A stretch of 64,000 bases of DNA from the NCBI GenBank assembly GCA_036936605.1, contig JAUPFV010000002.1:316898893-316962892 (forward strand), read 5' to 3'. Under the pieces are notes generated by a model. That model was not told the origin of the DNA. It saw nothing but the letters and a program-made list of their open reading frames with translations, and did no database searches. The translations under genes and the position numbers were made by a program. The stretch is from Limnanthes douglasii subsp. nivea (lineage: Eukaryota; Streptophyta; Magnoliopsida; Brassicales; Limnanthaceae). Shown one piece after another: positions 43,901 through 55,764 of this stretch. The stretch's first letter is position 1. Every line of letters starts with the position of its first letter.

Positions 43901-46881
43901 AAATCTGGTGAAGTTTCCAAGTACGCGCATTGCTGTCTTTGGAGAATATATTTATTTCTTCCTACTATAATTTTGCTTCTAGTAATGATAAAAGAATATG
44001 GATTTCTCAATTTTACTTCACCTTGTAGGGCTCCGGATATTGACATGTCAGAACTTGAAACTCTTTTTGCTGTAGCAGCCCCGACTTCAGAGCAGGGGAA
44101 GTTAATGCGAAGTTCCCGTGCTGCGAAACCTGAAATAGTGCAACTGGTTAGTTATTTTTCTGTTCTTTTATAGTTTGCAATTTTAAATTGCTCTTTATTG
44201 TTTGTGTTCATTTTGATCAGTCTTTAAGATCCATCTTTATTCAGTGAGTATCAAATAGTTGTCTATCCAGGAGGAAAGTAACTTAAATTTTTTATATACA
44301 TAGGACTCTTATGCGCCACAACACGAGTAGCAATTGATCATAATAGAACTCTAGAAAATTTCTAGTCATGTAAATAAAATAGCTCTGGAACGGTAAGAAT
44401 ATCGATCTGTGATTTTCGTGTTGATGTTTATGTTTACTTAATAGAGAAGAGATATACTTTCTTCCTTAATTTTCAGTCCAATAGATAGCAGCATGTTAGA
44501 CTTTACTTCATCGGCCTTTATCTTTCGTTTTTCAGTAAGTATAAGTCTGTCCTTTCATGAACCTCACCAAGTCAGTTTGTGGCAGTTTTTATTTACGGTA
44601 TTTACTCTTCGTAGATTGACCACAGACGTGCATATAACTGTGAAATCATGCTTTCAAAGGTGAAGGTTCCTCTGCAGGAATTAATGGTGAGCTGTTTTTT
44701 TTATCTTTTTACATTAAAAGATTATTATCTGTTTTGCTGTCAGTCAACAATATTTTTCAGATTCCTTTGTTTACGTATTGTCTAATTCCAAATGACCAAC
44801 TTATGATTCTACAACGTTTCGATCTCTATATGTTGTTGTTCAAAGAAATTTTAGATTCATGTTTGTCTGGTCATGTTAATAATTTGACAGGGATCAGTGC
44901 TTACCCTTGAGGAGTCGGCATTAGATGTTGATCAGGTTGATAATATCATAAAGTTTTGTCCAACAAAAGAGGAGATGGATCAACTTAAGGTACTAAACTT
45001 TTAAAATGCTTGGTTTTTCCTAAGTATGGTCCTAATGTGTTTGTACTTTTAATTTACAGAGTTACACTGGTGACAAAGAGAAGCTAGGAAAATGTGAACA
45101 TGTATGTTCCCTCTATAGACCTGCCTGATCTGCATTCAATTATTATGTTCGATAACATCTTTGAATGTAAATTACATGTTCTTTTCTTTCCTTTGCAGTT
45201 TTTCTTAGAGTTAATGAAAGTTCCACGGGTAGAATCCAAGTTTAGAGTGTTCTCATTTAAGATTCAATTCCACTCCCAGGTTTGTGAAAACTGCTAATGG
45301 ACTTGGTTGCTAAGTATTTTACTTTTAAATTAATTTTTGTTTTTGGGTTGAACTTGCTTCAGGTTTCCGATCTTCGAAAGAGCCTGAACATTGTGAACTC
45401 TACAGCAGAGCAGGTAATTAATAATATGTTAGTTTTCTCTTTTGGTAGCTAAGTTTAGTAGAACCTCTGAGTAATCTACTAGAATTAAAATCGGGTATGT
45501 AAATTTTATTATCAGATCAAGGGTTCTCTCAAGTTCAAGAGAATCATGCAGACAATTCTTCAGTTAGGAAATGCTTTGAATCAGGGAACTGCTAGAGGTG
45601 AGTTAAATGTAGTTTCCTTGGTTATAGCCTAAATGGATAACCATATAATCCTTATTTACTTATGACGATTTATACCTTCTTGAAACCACTTCCATAGTGT
45701 TCAAATTTCTTTCTTCTGTAGGCGCTGCTATCGGATTTAAGTTGGATAGTCTTCTGAAGCTCAGTGAGACACGTGCACGGAACAACAAACTCACTCTTAT
45801 GCATTATCTTTGTAAGGTAAAATGTACCATGTATTCATAAGGGAGTGCACAAGTTTAATATATAATTCTATATATAAAAAGATGCAGTGATTTTTCACCA
45901 TCAACATAAGAAATGTGAGAGATATATGAATTGGCTGGTGGTTGTGTTTATCGCCTAATTAAATGGAAATGAATTAGGTGCTTGCTGAGAAACTTCCGGA
46001 AGTTTTAGATTTCTCGAAAGATCTCTCCAGCTTGGAACCTGCAGCCAAGGTACGGCATCCTTTAGTTAGTAGCTAGGAGCTGAGTTTAAGAACTTGAAAG
46101 CGTACATATATATAGAGTTTAATTTATGACTAGTCTGTTGTGTGATTTGCATGTAGATCCAACTGAAATTTCTGGCAGAAGAAATGCAAGCAGTAAACAA
46201 AGGATTGGAAAAAGTGATGCAGGAGCTGTCCATGGCTGAAAATGATGGTCCAATATCAGAAACCTTTCGTAAGGTACAAGGAACACTTATGACCTCTATA
46301 TATATAAAAAATCACAGTCTTTTCTAATTAAAGTGGGTGAATGGTTTCATATTTTTGTCTCTTTTGATTCTTCTTTTCACATAGAACTTGAAGGAGTTCC
46401 TATGCTTCGCTGAAGCTGAAGTAAGAGCGTCGGCCTCACTGTACACCGGAGTGGTATGCTTGCACTATCATGTCAATAGTAATAACTAATTTCATATTAA
46501 TGTATTTGGCATAGGGGATGTTAAGATGGATCTTTTATTTCTTCCAGGGAAGAAACGTAGATGCGTTAATTCTTTATTTCGGCGAAGATCCGGCTCGCTG
46601 TACTTTTGAACAAGGTCCACACTAATTAATTTATTGTTTTGGATGGATTTTGTTTGAGCAGTAGTGGGTGTTTTGGTGGGAAATTAATAATGAATATTTG
46701 TTTCTCAGTTGTTACGACCCTGCTCAACTTTGTGAGAATGTTCAACCGAGCCCACGAAGAGAACTGCAAACAGCTGGAGCAAGAAATGAAGAAATCTGCG
46801 GAGAACGAAAAGTCTAAGATGAATATATCAAACAACGAATCCGGTGGTTTAGGTCAAAACATAGGCAAAATCACACTTTAG
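40921..46881 (+). CDS. Class II formin-like protein (PTEN-like, FH1, FH2), 17 coding exons
   Basis: Coding exons by splice signals and homology: 40921-40993, 41272-41969, 42039-42260, 42347-43920, 44029-44146, 44615-44686, 44891-44989, 45060-45101, 45199-45279, 45363-45413, 45516-45597, 45722-45816, 45978-46049, 46157-46273, 46385-46453, 46548-46614, 46709-46881; 3,705 nt, 1,234 residues, frame consistent throughout. It starts MALFRKLFYKKPPDGLLEIS as in plant class II formins. A PTEN-like phosphatase/C2 region covers residues about 10-335; its P-loop reads HCERGGWPVL, lacking the catalytic Arg of HCxxGxxR, so it probably binds lipids rather than acting as a phosphatase. A proline-rich FH1 (about 605-810) binds profilin-actin. 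FH2 (about 820-1215) has LKPLHWLKISRAVQGSLW and the hallmark LDSLLKLSETRARNNKLTLM. It nucleates and elongates actin filaments. The end LGQNIGKITL is short. The exon 3/4 junction is the least certain. Confidence 0.92.
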
Positions 46882-47921
46882 TTTTCTCAAGTAGACAGCG
46901 GTAGGTAGGAATAATAAAGTAACAAAACTGACGAAAAAGTATAGGTGAGTCTTCCAAACTCATGCATTTGATTTCTGTTTTACGATATGAAACATACGAT
47001 GCGCCTTGACAAATCATTACTATTTCTTTTTATCTGGCAGTGACAGGGACCTGGGAGCTGGGACCTGTTCTTCAGAGGAAGCAAACTCGTGTACCATATG
47101 ATCACTTGTTGAATTCGGAAGCTCGAAGTAACTTCCACAATACAATACAATACGTTTTAGACGGCCATGAACCGTTCACTCTCAAATTTTGTCCTCGTTC
47201 GATCTTTTGGACTTTATATATGTTCCTCTCCGCATCCACTGTGAATGTTGAATGAGTATTCTTTTGTGTACATATCTGATCTTGCGTTAGTTATAGTTAC
47301 CTCTATCGAAATTTCAGTCTGAAAGGAAGAAGAGAACCATGTTCTTTAATTTTAATTTGTTTGCTAAACGTTGTGATCAAATTTTATAGCTAATAATACG
47401 CTACAGAAGTCATTAATGTCTTTTACTATTTATTTATCGGTTCACTTCTTTTTTTGGGTGATTATTTAGATTAAAAATAACTGACTATTCATTTATCTTA
47501 ATTAACAACATTTTAATAAAAACAACCATTTCGTAACTACAACCTGAAAATATATATCTGCCTGGTACATCTCATGTTTGACTTGCGAGTATCAACTACT
47601 TTAACTAATTAGCGTTTGTTGTGCTTTAAGATAAAAGACTAAAACTACGTATCCCAGCATTATCAAATCCGAAATACCAGCTAACTATAATTACTTTAGA
47701 CTAAACATAAATATAGAAATTAAACAAGAAGCAGTTTCATGTTGGAATTCACGTAATATCCAGTTACCTACAGCAATAACAACTTAACAAGAGCTAAACT
47801 AGTTTAATATATAAGCAATGATTCCGTACAAGTTTTACACAAACAAATTTAAAACATAATTGTTTATCTTTACCCCCTCTATTTCTACCATTTTTCTTCT
47901 ACTGTGTTTTTAAAACCCAAG
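46882..47921 (+). other. Formin 3' region and SWEET promoter region
   Basis: After the stop at 46881, a likely 3' UTR intron runs from about 46944 (GTGAGT) to 47039 (TTATCTGGCAG). The formin transcript probably ends within the next 300 bp. The remainder is AT-rich intergenic DNA. TATATAA at 47808-47814, 108 bp before the SWEET ATG, is a candidate TATA box for that gene. Confidence 0.5.
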
Positions 47922-49464
47922 ATGACTATAAACCCGGACACAGCTAGAACCATCGTCGGTATCATTGGTTAGTTATACGAAACTCTAATGATTTTATGTT
48001 TTTTTATTTTTTTGTCAAAAACATTTCAAGTTTTTGACATAGTCATGCTTCTTTCTTTCTGTTGCAGGAAATGTTATATCTTTTGGTTTGTTTTGCTCTC
48101 CCATGTAAGTATAGTTATACAGTTCGTTTGTGGACTTTTTCTTCCGTAATCATATATTTTGTCTATCACTTTAGAAAATTAATTTTTCAACTTACACTTT
48201 TAAAAATGTTGAACATGCAGTCCTACCATTGTTAAGATAATAAAGCAAAAGTCGGTACAAGAGTTCAAATCCGACCCTTATGTGGCTACCGTGTTAAATT
48301 GTATGATATGGACATTCTACGCTATGCCGTTTGTACATCCCGACAGTCTTCTAGTAATGACCATCAACGTTACAGGTCTGGTTATCGAACTAATTTACGT
48401 CGCCATTTTCTTCGCCTACTCGACTCGATCTCAACGCGTAAGTTTATTTATTTTTACCGAATATGGACAAAATGATTTAAAACTATCCGAAAACTTTTAG
48501 ACTGAAAATATTTTTTAATATAACAATACAGTTTTGTTTTGTTGGTAAAAGCTATTGATGTTAGCAATTTCGCTTAATAATAGAATCATTTACGTAAAAC
48601 ACACGTTTAATTCCTAAATATGAAAACTATTTTTGAAAATACTACATCTAGTAGGCTACTTTTAATTCCATACTATATGTTCCAATGTATATTTATTATT
48701 TTGCATACAAATTTTTGACCCATTAACATATGGAAGCATAATATACTAACCATATTTTTATAAATTCTTCAGAAGAAAATAATGATAACTTTGGCAGTCG
48801 AAGTGATATTCATGGCCATACTGATTGCATGCACCGTGTTATTCTTCCACACCACCAAAGACAGATCTATGCTTATTGGAATTCTTTGTGTTGTTTTTAA
48901 CATAATTATGTACGCCGCGCCTTTAACAGTCATGGTATGTATCCATCTCTGTCTACAAAACAATTCAAATCTTCATATCTTAGGTTTTCTTTCTTCTAAC
49001 GTTTGGTGGTTGTGTTTTGACAGAAAATAGTGATCCAGACAAAGAGTGTTAAGTATTTGCCATTCTTTTTAGCACTTACAAATTTTCTAAACGGATGCAA
49101 TTGGTCTGTTTATGCACTTCTCAGATTTGATCCCTATATTTTGGTAATCTTCAATTTCTCTCTTTTCTAATTATGTTATTAGAGTCATACTCTAACTTGA
49201 AATTTGGTATAAGATGAAAAAGATATTTGCATATAAAAAAGTATGACTTTTAGATTTTAAGTTTTGAACCATCACACCTTCGTGTATTAATTTTATTCAT
49301 TATGAGATAATGAATTGTTTTTGTTTGAAAAAATTAAATAGATTCCAAATGGGTTGGGTGTCATTTCCGGCGTGGTGCAGCTGACTCTATATGCGGTTTA
49401 TTACAAGTCTACCAAATGGACCGATGAAGAGTTACCTACAACAGTTCAAATGACCGATTTATAA
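47922..49464 (+). CDS. SWEET: SWEET sugar transporter, six exons
   Basis: Exons 47922-47967, 48068-48104, 48221-48437, 48773-48934, 49024-49143 and 49342-49464 give 705 nt, 234 residues, the usual SWEET length, with six exons as in most plant SWEETs. The protein has two MtN3/saliva (PQ-loop) repeats, three helices each, joined by a linker helix. Markers are [12 protein letters not shown] in TM1, [27 protein letters not shown] before the second repeat's conserved [19 protein letters not shown], and [17 protein letters not shown] in TM7, ending PTTVQMTDL. SWEETs are bidirectional uniporters for hexoses or sucrose in plasma or vacuolar membrane. The sequence looks closest to clade II (hexose) members, but I cannot fix the number. 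Its 3' half is duplicated twice downstream in inverted orientation. Confidence 0.93.
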
Positions 49465-49735
49465 ATAGTTTACTCTTTTAGGAAAAAATGTTATATTTTC
49501 ACAAGTTTAGTTTGAAATACGTGTTTTTTTTCAAATTTGTCTTGTTCAATTTTGTTTGACCAATCAAGCATAATTTCTAAAAATAACAAATAATGAAAAT
49601 AAATTTGTATATAAATTAAAGTTTCATCCAAATCCAAACTTGAATCAAGCTTTAAACATCGAGGCATAAATCTGATAAACTTTAAACATTTAATATGATA
49701 ATATATAAAACTTAAAACGAATGCCCACAAGATAT
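49465..49735 (+). other. SWEET 3' flank, also present in the inverted copies
   Basis: AT-rich sequence including CCAATCAAGCATAATT and CATCCAAATCCAAACTTGAA (about 49560-49650). Its complement recurs at 60420-60620 and 63340-63600 next to the SWEET exon 6 copies, so the duplicated block extends through it. Confidence 0.6.
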
Positions 49736-50480
49736 CAATCTCAATATGATATCGAGTGCCAATGCACGATTTGTGACTTGGTCAAATATAGTGTGAGGAG
49801 TGATTGCACACAAACGTGATCCATCACTTGTTAATTGTGGCTAAAGGGTTCATGTGCCGATGCGCGACCTCTAATTTGGCCAAAGAGACACGTATGTTAT
49901 GAAGAGTGATTGTGCACAAATACAACCTTTCACTTGACTATTACGTTTAAGTGTGTCCCAACAAAGGGTTGCATCCGTGTGCACTCCCTAACTTGGCAGA
50001 ATGACTAACACAATATATATGACTAAATGGCCAACAAAATATCTATGTGCAACCCTCAAGGCCGATATTCAAACCTAATGATTGATAGCATGTCCAGATA
50101 ATGCAATCCCTCAACAAGCCCCAAAAGGTACGGAGACCGTGTCTGACTATCGTCCGTATAAAGCATCTGACATTGTATGAAGATAGTTGAAAATGAAGCA
50201 CCTACCTAAGATTTCTGGACATCAAGACCAATATATAATGTTATTTGAATCATTCTTTAGATAAATGAAATTTATACTTAATAGTCTAAACAAAAAATCA
50301 TAGCTACTATAATCTAACATATCAAATAAATACAAGTGTTTATCTGATTTTCTTAAAAAATTCTTATTTCATTTGGCTCTTCGATCTTGTTTGTGGTTTA
50401 TGTTTTAAGTTCAAACAGTTATGAGAGTTTTTACACCATTATTTTGGTTATATTTCCATGATTTGAGCACAATATTTTAT
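49736..50480 (+). repeat. Mosaic repeat unit U, copy 1
   Basis: A non-coding repeat of about 0.5-0.75 kb recognisable by GTGTGAGGAGTGATTGCACA, TCTAATTTGGCCAAA, CCAACAAAGGGTTGCATC and AATCCCTCAACAAGCCCC. Other copies: 52253-52960 and 53100-53565 (plus), 60060-60420 and 62450-63065 (minus). Probably the LTR or untranslated part of an old Gypsy family, because gag-pro-like sequence follows it in three of the five places. Confidence 0.75.
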
Positions 50481-51000
50481 CTCAACTCGCTTTCACAAAA
50501 CTAGGGTGAATCTAAGGTCGAGACAAACATCTATGTTGGAAGACAAATCGCCTACTTGTCAACCCCCACCCTCACAAGAATAAACCCCAAAAAATGTGAA
50601 ACTTCACTGAATTGTACTCCTGTTTTACGTAACGCCTTCTAGGGTCAAAGACAACGACATAAAAAATAACGTGGGACACATTATGTCACCAAAGAACCTC
50701 CCAACGACATATGCGGTGCAGGCTTGCTGAAACGAGGTTGGAAATACCAAGCTTATACTTTACGAATAAATGTTTGGAGGGATTGATCGACCCCCAACGA
50801 GATGTGCTGCTAATAGTAGTCGATATAGCAGGATGTAAAACGAGACGAATCTTTATGGATCAAAGAGCAATCACATATGTGCTATTCCTTCCCATTATGA
50901 AGCGGTTCTCTTTTAATATAATTCTTCATCTTTCTCTATATCTTGTAATAAGCATCGACGAAAAGGTTATGATACCTATGGAAAATACGGTATTTGAAAT
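50481..51000 (+). pseudogene. Gypsy gag-protease remnant
   Basis: Reading the plus strand, TTYAVQACRNEVGNTK (about 50705-50750) and then RDVLLIVVDIAGCKTRRIFM (about 50795-50860) match the region around the protease of plant Gypsy elements, where a conserved acidic segment precedes the D-T/G-G-S-S motif; here the active site reads MDQRAITYV, so it is lost. Two minus-strand copies lie at 59480-59880 and 61847-62160. Stops are abundant. Confidence 0.6.
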
Positions 51001-51104
51001 TTTGATAGGAATTTCAAGATGGACTAAGACCTAAGTTTATAAAATTTCTATCTGAAATTTTGATATGTATCATATCTTGTTATAATATCTGTGCAAAATG
51101 GTTT

Positions 51105-51793
51105 CTTTTATTGACGTATACTCTCGGATACAACCAAATAAAAATGCAGTACATTTACCACCAATCAAGGGTTGTATTACCACATTGTAATGATATTCAA
51201 GTTTGAGAATGCGGGATCAACTTATCATAGCTAAAACACATTTAATTACTTCAACTTGTGCATCTTTTTATATGAATATGTACATCCTACTTAAGGATTT
51301 ATTCTTTCGAAACCTGGAGTATGCATCCTCAACCTGGATATATTTCTCAACTGGGATTGGTTCACTCTCAACCTTGTTTTGAGCTTTTACCTGTGCATGT
51401 ACCACATTTTCTTGATAAAATACCTTATTCGGTTTTCTCTTTGCATATGTTCCTGATTTTTTTTGAATTTAGACCACCTGTTGTTCAACTTATTGGATTA
51501 CATCATCTTGATTTATCAAAGTAAATAATATCAAATTGCCAATGGAGTTAAACTCAATAGCATTGCAATAATCATGAACCACGAGAAAATACAATATACA
51601 TGGATTTGTTCATTCTCAATTTGGATGAGTGTATCATTAGTCTCTTTAATGTATAGTTTTTTACCAATGATGGTTCTAAAATCTTTGAGGGATATTTTGG
51701 TCCAAGGTATTTTAGAAGCCAAAGATTCTATATGAAGAAACGCGCAAATTCTAGGGGGAGAAGATGCCAAAAGCATAAATATAATAATAACTG
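51105..51793 (+). repeat. Direct repeat D, left copy
   Basis: Begins with a scrap of Gypsy RT (TATTGACGTATACTCTCGGATACAACC, a form of FIDAYSRIQPN) and continues through CAACCTGGATATATTTCTCAAC and GCCAATGATGGTTCTAAAATC. It matches 54035-54745 over nearly its whole length with many small differences. At its right end it abuts the formin-derived fragment. Confidence 0.8.
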
Positions 51794-52252
51794 TTAAGTC
51801 AAGTTAAAGAGAAACATACAGACAATTATTTGGTTAGTAAATGCTTTACATCAGAGAACTGATAGAGGTGATTCAAATGTAATTTCCTAAGTTAGCATAA
51901 ATGGATAACCATATAATCCCTATTTACTTATGAAGATTTATACCTTCTTGAAACCACTTGCAGTAGTGTTCAAATTTCTTTCTTTTGTAAGCGTTGCTTT
52001 TAGATTTAAGTTGGATAGTCTTCTTAAGCTCAACAAGACATGTGCACAGAACAAAAAACTCACTCTTATGCATTATGTTTGTAAGGGAAAACGTACTATT
52101 TATTCGTAACAAAGTGCACAAGTTTAAATTTATAATTGTATATTTTAATATACAAAAAGATACAATGATTTTTCACCATCAACATAAGAAATGTAAGAAA
52201 GATATGAATTGATTGGTTGTGTGTATTTCCTTAATGCAAATGATTTAGGTGC
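51792..52252 (+). pseudogene. Copy of formin exons 11-12 and flanking introns
   Basis: Matches the formin gene from about 45520 to 45985, including intron sequence such as TGGATAACCATATAATCC and CACCATCAACATAAGAAATG, so it is a DNA-level duplication, not a processed transcript. Exon 11 and 12 counterparts hold substitutions (the hallmark stretch becomes AATGCTTTACATCAGAGAAC...GATAGAGGT) and the exon 12 3' splice site has changed from CTGTAG to TTGTAA. It cannot encode formin. It breaks off at GATTTAGGTGCT, the start of exon 13, where repeat unit U begins. Confidence 0.88.
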
Positions 52253-52960
52253 TGATACACGATCCATGACTTGGTCAAGTATAGTGTGAGGAGTGATTGC
52301 ACACAAAAGTGATCCATCACTTGTAAATTATGGCTAAAGGGATCACGCGTCAATGCGAGATGTCTAATTTGGCCAAATAGACAAGTATATTGTGAAGAGT
52401 CATTGTGCACAAACACAACCCTTCACTTGACTATTATAGTTAATTACGTCCCAATAAAGGGTTGTATCCATGTGGCCTTTCTAACTCGGCTGAATGACCA
52501 ACATAATGTGTATGACTATATGGCCAACAAAATACATATGCGCAACCCTCAAGACTCATATACAGAACTAAAGATATGTAGCATAGCCAGATAGTACAAT
52601 CCCTCTCCAAGCCCCAAATAGTACGAAGATTGTGTCTGACATCATACGCATAAAGCGTCTAACATTGTATGGAGATGTTACAACATGAAACACTTACCCA
52701 AGATGTCTTGATATCAAGAGAACTTTATAAGGTTCATTTAAATAATATTTTAGGTAGGTGAAAGTTATATTGAATAGTATAAACAAAAAAATCATTGCTG
52801 CCGTAATGCAATACATCAAATAAATACAAGTGTTCATCTGAAAAGTTTGAAATATTCTTATTCAATTTGTCTCTTCGATATTGTTTGTGTTTTATGTTTT
52901 AAGTTCAATCAGTTATGAGAGTTTTTACCCCGCTATTTTGGTTATGTTTTCAGAAATTGA
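52253..52960 (+). repeat. Mosaic repeat unit U, copy 2
   Basis: Same order of motifs as 49736-50480 (GTGTGAGGAGTGATTGCACA at about 52285). Joined directly to the formin-derived fragment. Confidence 0.75.
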
Positions 52961-53099
52961 GTGCATCCTTTTACCAGCCCTAGTATCATCTCCTCCATCT
53001 TCCACATCCACTTTCTCAATCTCTTGGGCTTCCTGAGTATGGATAACTACCTGGGACCAAGACGCATTACAACCCTAGTCCACTCCTTTGTTTCCTTTG

Positions 53100-53565
53100 A
53101 CCTTAAGACTGAGATGACCAAACCTCTAATTTGGCCAAATAGACAAGTATGTTATGAAGAGTGATTGTGCACAAATGAAACCTTTCACTTGAGTATTACG
53201 TTTAGGTGCGTCCCAACAAAGGGTTGCATTAATGCGCACTTTCTAACTTGGCTGAATGACCAAAAAATATGTATAACTAAATGGTTAACAAAGTATCTAT
53301 GCGCAACCCTCAAGACCGACATTCAGACCTATGGATATATAGCCTAGCCAGACAATATAATCCCTCAACGAGCCCCAAATGGTATAGAGACTGTGTATGA
53401 CTATCGTATGCATAAAGTGTCTGACATTGTACAGAGATGTTACAAAATGAAGCACTTACACAATATGTGACCATTATATAAGGATCATTTAAATCATTTT
53501 ATACTTAGGTGAAAGTTAGATCGTATAATATAAACAAAGAATCATAAATACTGTAATTCAATACT
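53100..53565 (+). repeat. Mosaic repeat unit U, copy 3 (partial)
   Basis: Enters the unit at CTAATTTGGCCAAATAGACA and continues to the CTTAGGTGAAAGTTAGATC region. A unique 140-bp stretch (52961-53100) separates it from copy 2. Confidence 0.7.
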
Positions 53566-54110
53566 TAGGTGAAGACCCTCGAGAGCATCAGTCCCAATTT
53601 GGTGCAAAGAGAAGTTTGAAGAAGTGTGTATAAGAGGAATGATCTATCACATGGTAACATCAGGACAAACTTATTTGAGGACATGAAATGGACTTAGTTC
53701 GTTTGTTGCAGGAACATATCGGTAACAGGTCTCCCAGAATCCCTTGCTACTCACCAGATTATAATAGACCCTTAAGTATAACATAACTAAACAAATAAAA
53801 AGAAATTAAGCCCCAAAAGAACGGATAGCGGTAGAAGAAGAGGTCTATCGATTATTAGGTATGGGCCATTCACGGGAAGTTCGATACCATGAATGGGTGG
53901 CGAACCCCATCCTAGTAAAATATAAAAATGGATAATAAAGGATGTGTATCAACTTTACCGGCCTCAACCGGGTGTGTCCCAAAGATTTATTACCCTTACC
54001 CCGAATAGACCAACTCATCGTTACTACCTCGAGCCACAAAATCTTTTCCTTTATTGACGCATACTCCAGGATACAACCAAATAAAAATGGACCTGAAAGA
54101 TAAAGATAAT
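53566..54110 (+). pseudogene. Gypsy pol remnant: linker and start of reverse transcriptase
   Basis: From TCGAGAGCATCAGTCCCAAT the sequence follows the region before RT. At 53870-54090 it reads HEWVANPILVKYKNG, two stops, then MCINFTGLNRVCPKDLLPLP and FIDAYSRIQPN, a decayed form of the conserved Gypsy RT start. The complement of the 53566-53860 part recurs at 58820-59160. Confidence 0.75.
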
Positions 54111-54745
54111 ACTATATTTAATACCAATCAGGGGTTGTATTACTACATTGTAATGCTATTCATGTTTAAGAATGTGGGATCAACCTATAAAAGCTAAAAA
54201 ACATGTTAATTACTTTAAGTTGTGCATCTTTTTACATGGATTTGTGCATCTTTTTTTTAGGATTTCTTCTTTCTAGACCTGAATTATACATCTTTAACCT
54301 GGATTTGTGCTTCCTTAACTTGGATTGGTTCACCCTCAACCTGGTTTCGATAAAAGACCTTATCCTGAATTTTACTTTGTACATATTCCTAATTTTCTAG
54401 AATTTGGACCACCTGTTATTTAGCTTGATGGATTACATCATCTTGGATCATCAAAGTAACCAATCTCGAATTGCGAATGGAATTAAAATCAATAACATTA
54501 TAATAATAATCATGATTCACGAACAAATGCAATATACATGGATTTTTTCATTCTCAATTTGGATTGGTGCATCATTAGTCTCTTTTAAACACTATTTTTT
54601 GCCAATGATGGTTCTAGAAATCTTTGAGGGGTATTTTACTTAAAGGTATATTTGAAGCCAAATATTCTAGATAGAGAAACGCATGAATTATAGAGAGAGA
54701 AGCATCCAAAAGTATTAATATAATAGTAATTGTTCACATTTTCCC
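54035..54745 (+). repeat. Direct repeat D, right copy
   Basis: Second copy of 51105-51793. It overlaps the end of the RT remnant and ends just before the target duplication of the SINE. In the left copy the sequence after the equivalent point is the formin fragment instead. Confidence 0.8.
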
Positions 54746-54767
54746 AAAAAATGGTACAACACGCTTT

Positions 54768-54974
54768 TTTCAGAGGGAACCCGCAACCGCTACTCAACTA
54801 GTGCGCACAGGGTAAACCCTCAGTCTAACGCAATAGCCTGCAAACCAACGCCAGAAGGTAAACCACACAAGGTGATATGCTCAAACCAAGAAAGTTTTTG
54901 TAGAGGGACTTGAACGCATGACCTTTGTTCACGAGCATGCCTTACTTCACCAACTCGGTTACCCCTTTCGGGGT
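54768..54974 (-). mobile_element. tRNA-derived SINE
   Basis: On the minus strand, starting at 54974, the head contains GTAACCGAGTTGGTGAAG (Pol III box A-like) and, 40-odd bases later, GCGTTCAAGTCCC (box B-like), followed by a tRNA-unrelated body. The 3' end is a short A run (T's at 54768-54770). It is flanked by a 16-bp target duplication with one mismatch: TGGTACAACACGCTTT (54752-54767) and TGGTACAACAAGCTTT (54975-54990). About 207 bp, typical of plant SINEs. Confidence 0.85.
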
Positions 54975-54990
54975 TGGTACAACAAGCTTT

Positions 54991-55328
54991 ATAGTAATGA
55001 AAGTGGGTCTTTGGGATTTATCTAAATAGTCCACTTTAGGCTATTATATCCCATTAATTTAATACGTTATATATACATTTTTATTATTACATAAAAATAC
55101 TAAATTTGACACATTTGTTGGGTTTGAATTAAATACCGGCTTAATAAATTACCAATTTACCAAACGGGCCGAACATTTCCTACCCTTATAGACCATAACG
55201 TTTTTTTACGTGATCTCCTGAGATATCTATTTGCAAATATAAAATGAAAGAACTTACTTTCAAGTATTACATTATATTGAGATCAAGTAACTTGTTTCTG
55301 AAATAATTAGTATATATAATGTAGTTAT
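54991..55328. other. AT-rich non-coding stretch left of element C
   Basis: No gene or repeat ends recognised. Confidence 0.5.
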
Positions 55329-55719
55329 TGATAAGGGGAAGAAATATGTGGAAGAATAAGCTTAATTGGTTAAATAAATGAGATAGTTAGATTTTATAAA
55401 ATTCTTGTACAGAAACCCAACAAATGTGTAACATTAAGGGGACCTTATATAATAAATAATAATTATGTTTAAAATTAGTAAAGTAGTGGGGTGAAATGAC
55501 TATACAAGGGAGTAATCGTGTAATTTATGGACCCACCACTTGTACTATATAAAGCAACACCCATTTTTGGGAACAAGAGGATCAATCATTACTTTATTAT
55601 TCCTTTTGGCAGTTTCTCTCTCTATATTTCCCGTATTTATCTCTCTAAAATAATATGCTCCAAACATAGCTTAAATAGAAAACGTCTCTATAAAATCTTT
55701 TGAACTATTATTGGAGTCG
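55329..55719 (+). repeat. 5' LTR of element C
   Basis: Starts TGATAAGGGGAAG, like the TGATAAGG start of the element B LTR read on its own strand. TATATAAA at 55546-55553 is the likely promoter. The inner end is uncertain. At 55722-55740 TGGAGTCGTCTGTGGGAAC follows as primer binding site, close to the common plant Gypsy form TGGCGCCGTCTGTGGGAA. Confidence 0.65.
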
Positions 55720-55764
55720 TCTGTGGGAACGATTGGTACCTAGATTCGTTCTTCCAAAGCCATC

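Noticed and set aside
51792..52252. Helitron capture of the formin fragment
   Set aside because: No 5' TC or 3' CTRR-with-hairpin ends were found around it; junctions are with repeat D and unit U, so the mechanism is left open.
51792..52252. Processed formin pseudogene
   Set aside because: Intron sequence is retained on both sides of the exon copies.
54905..54974. tRNA-like sequence with box A and box B considered as a tRNA gene
   Set aside because: It does not form a full cloverleaf by eye, is fused to an unrelated body with an A tail and has target duplications, so it is the head of a SINE.
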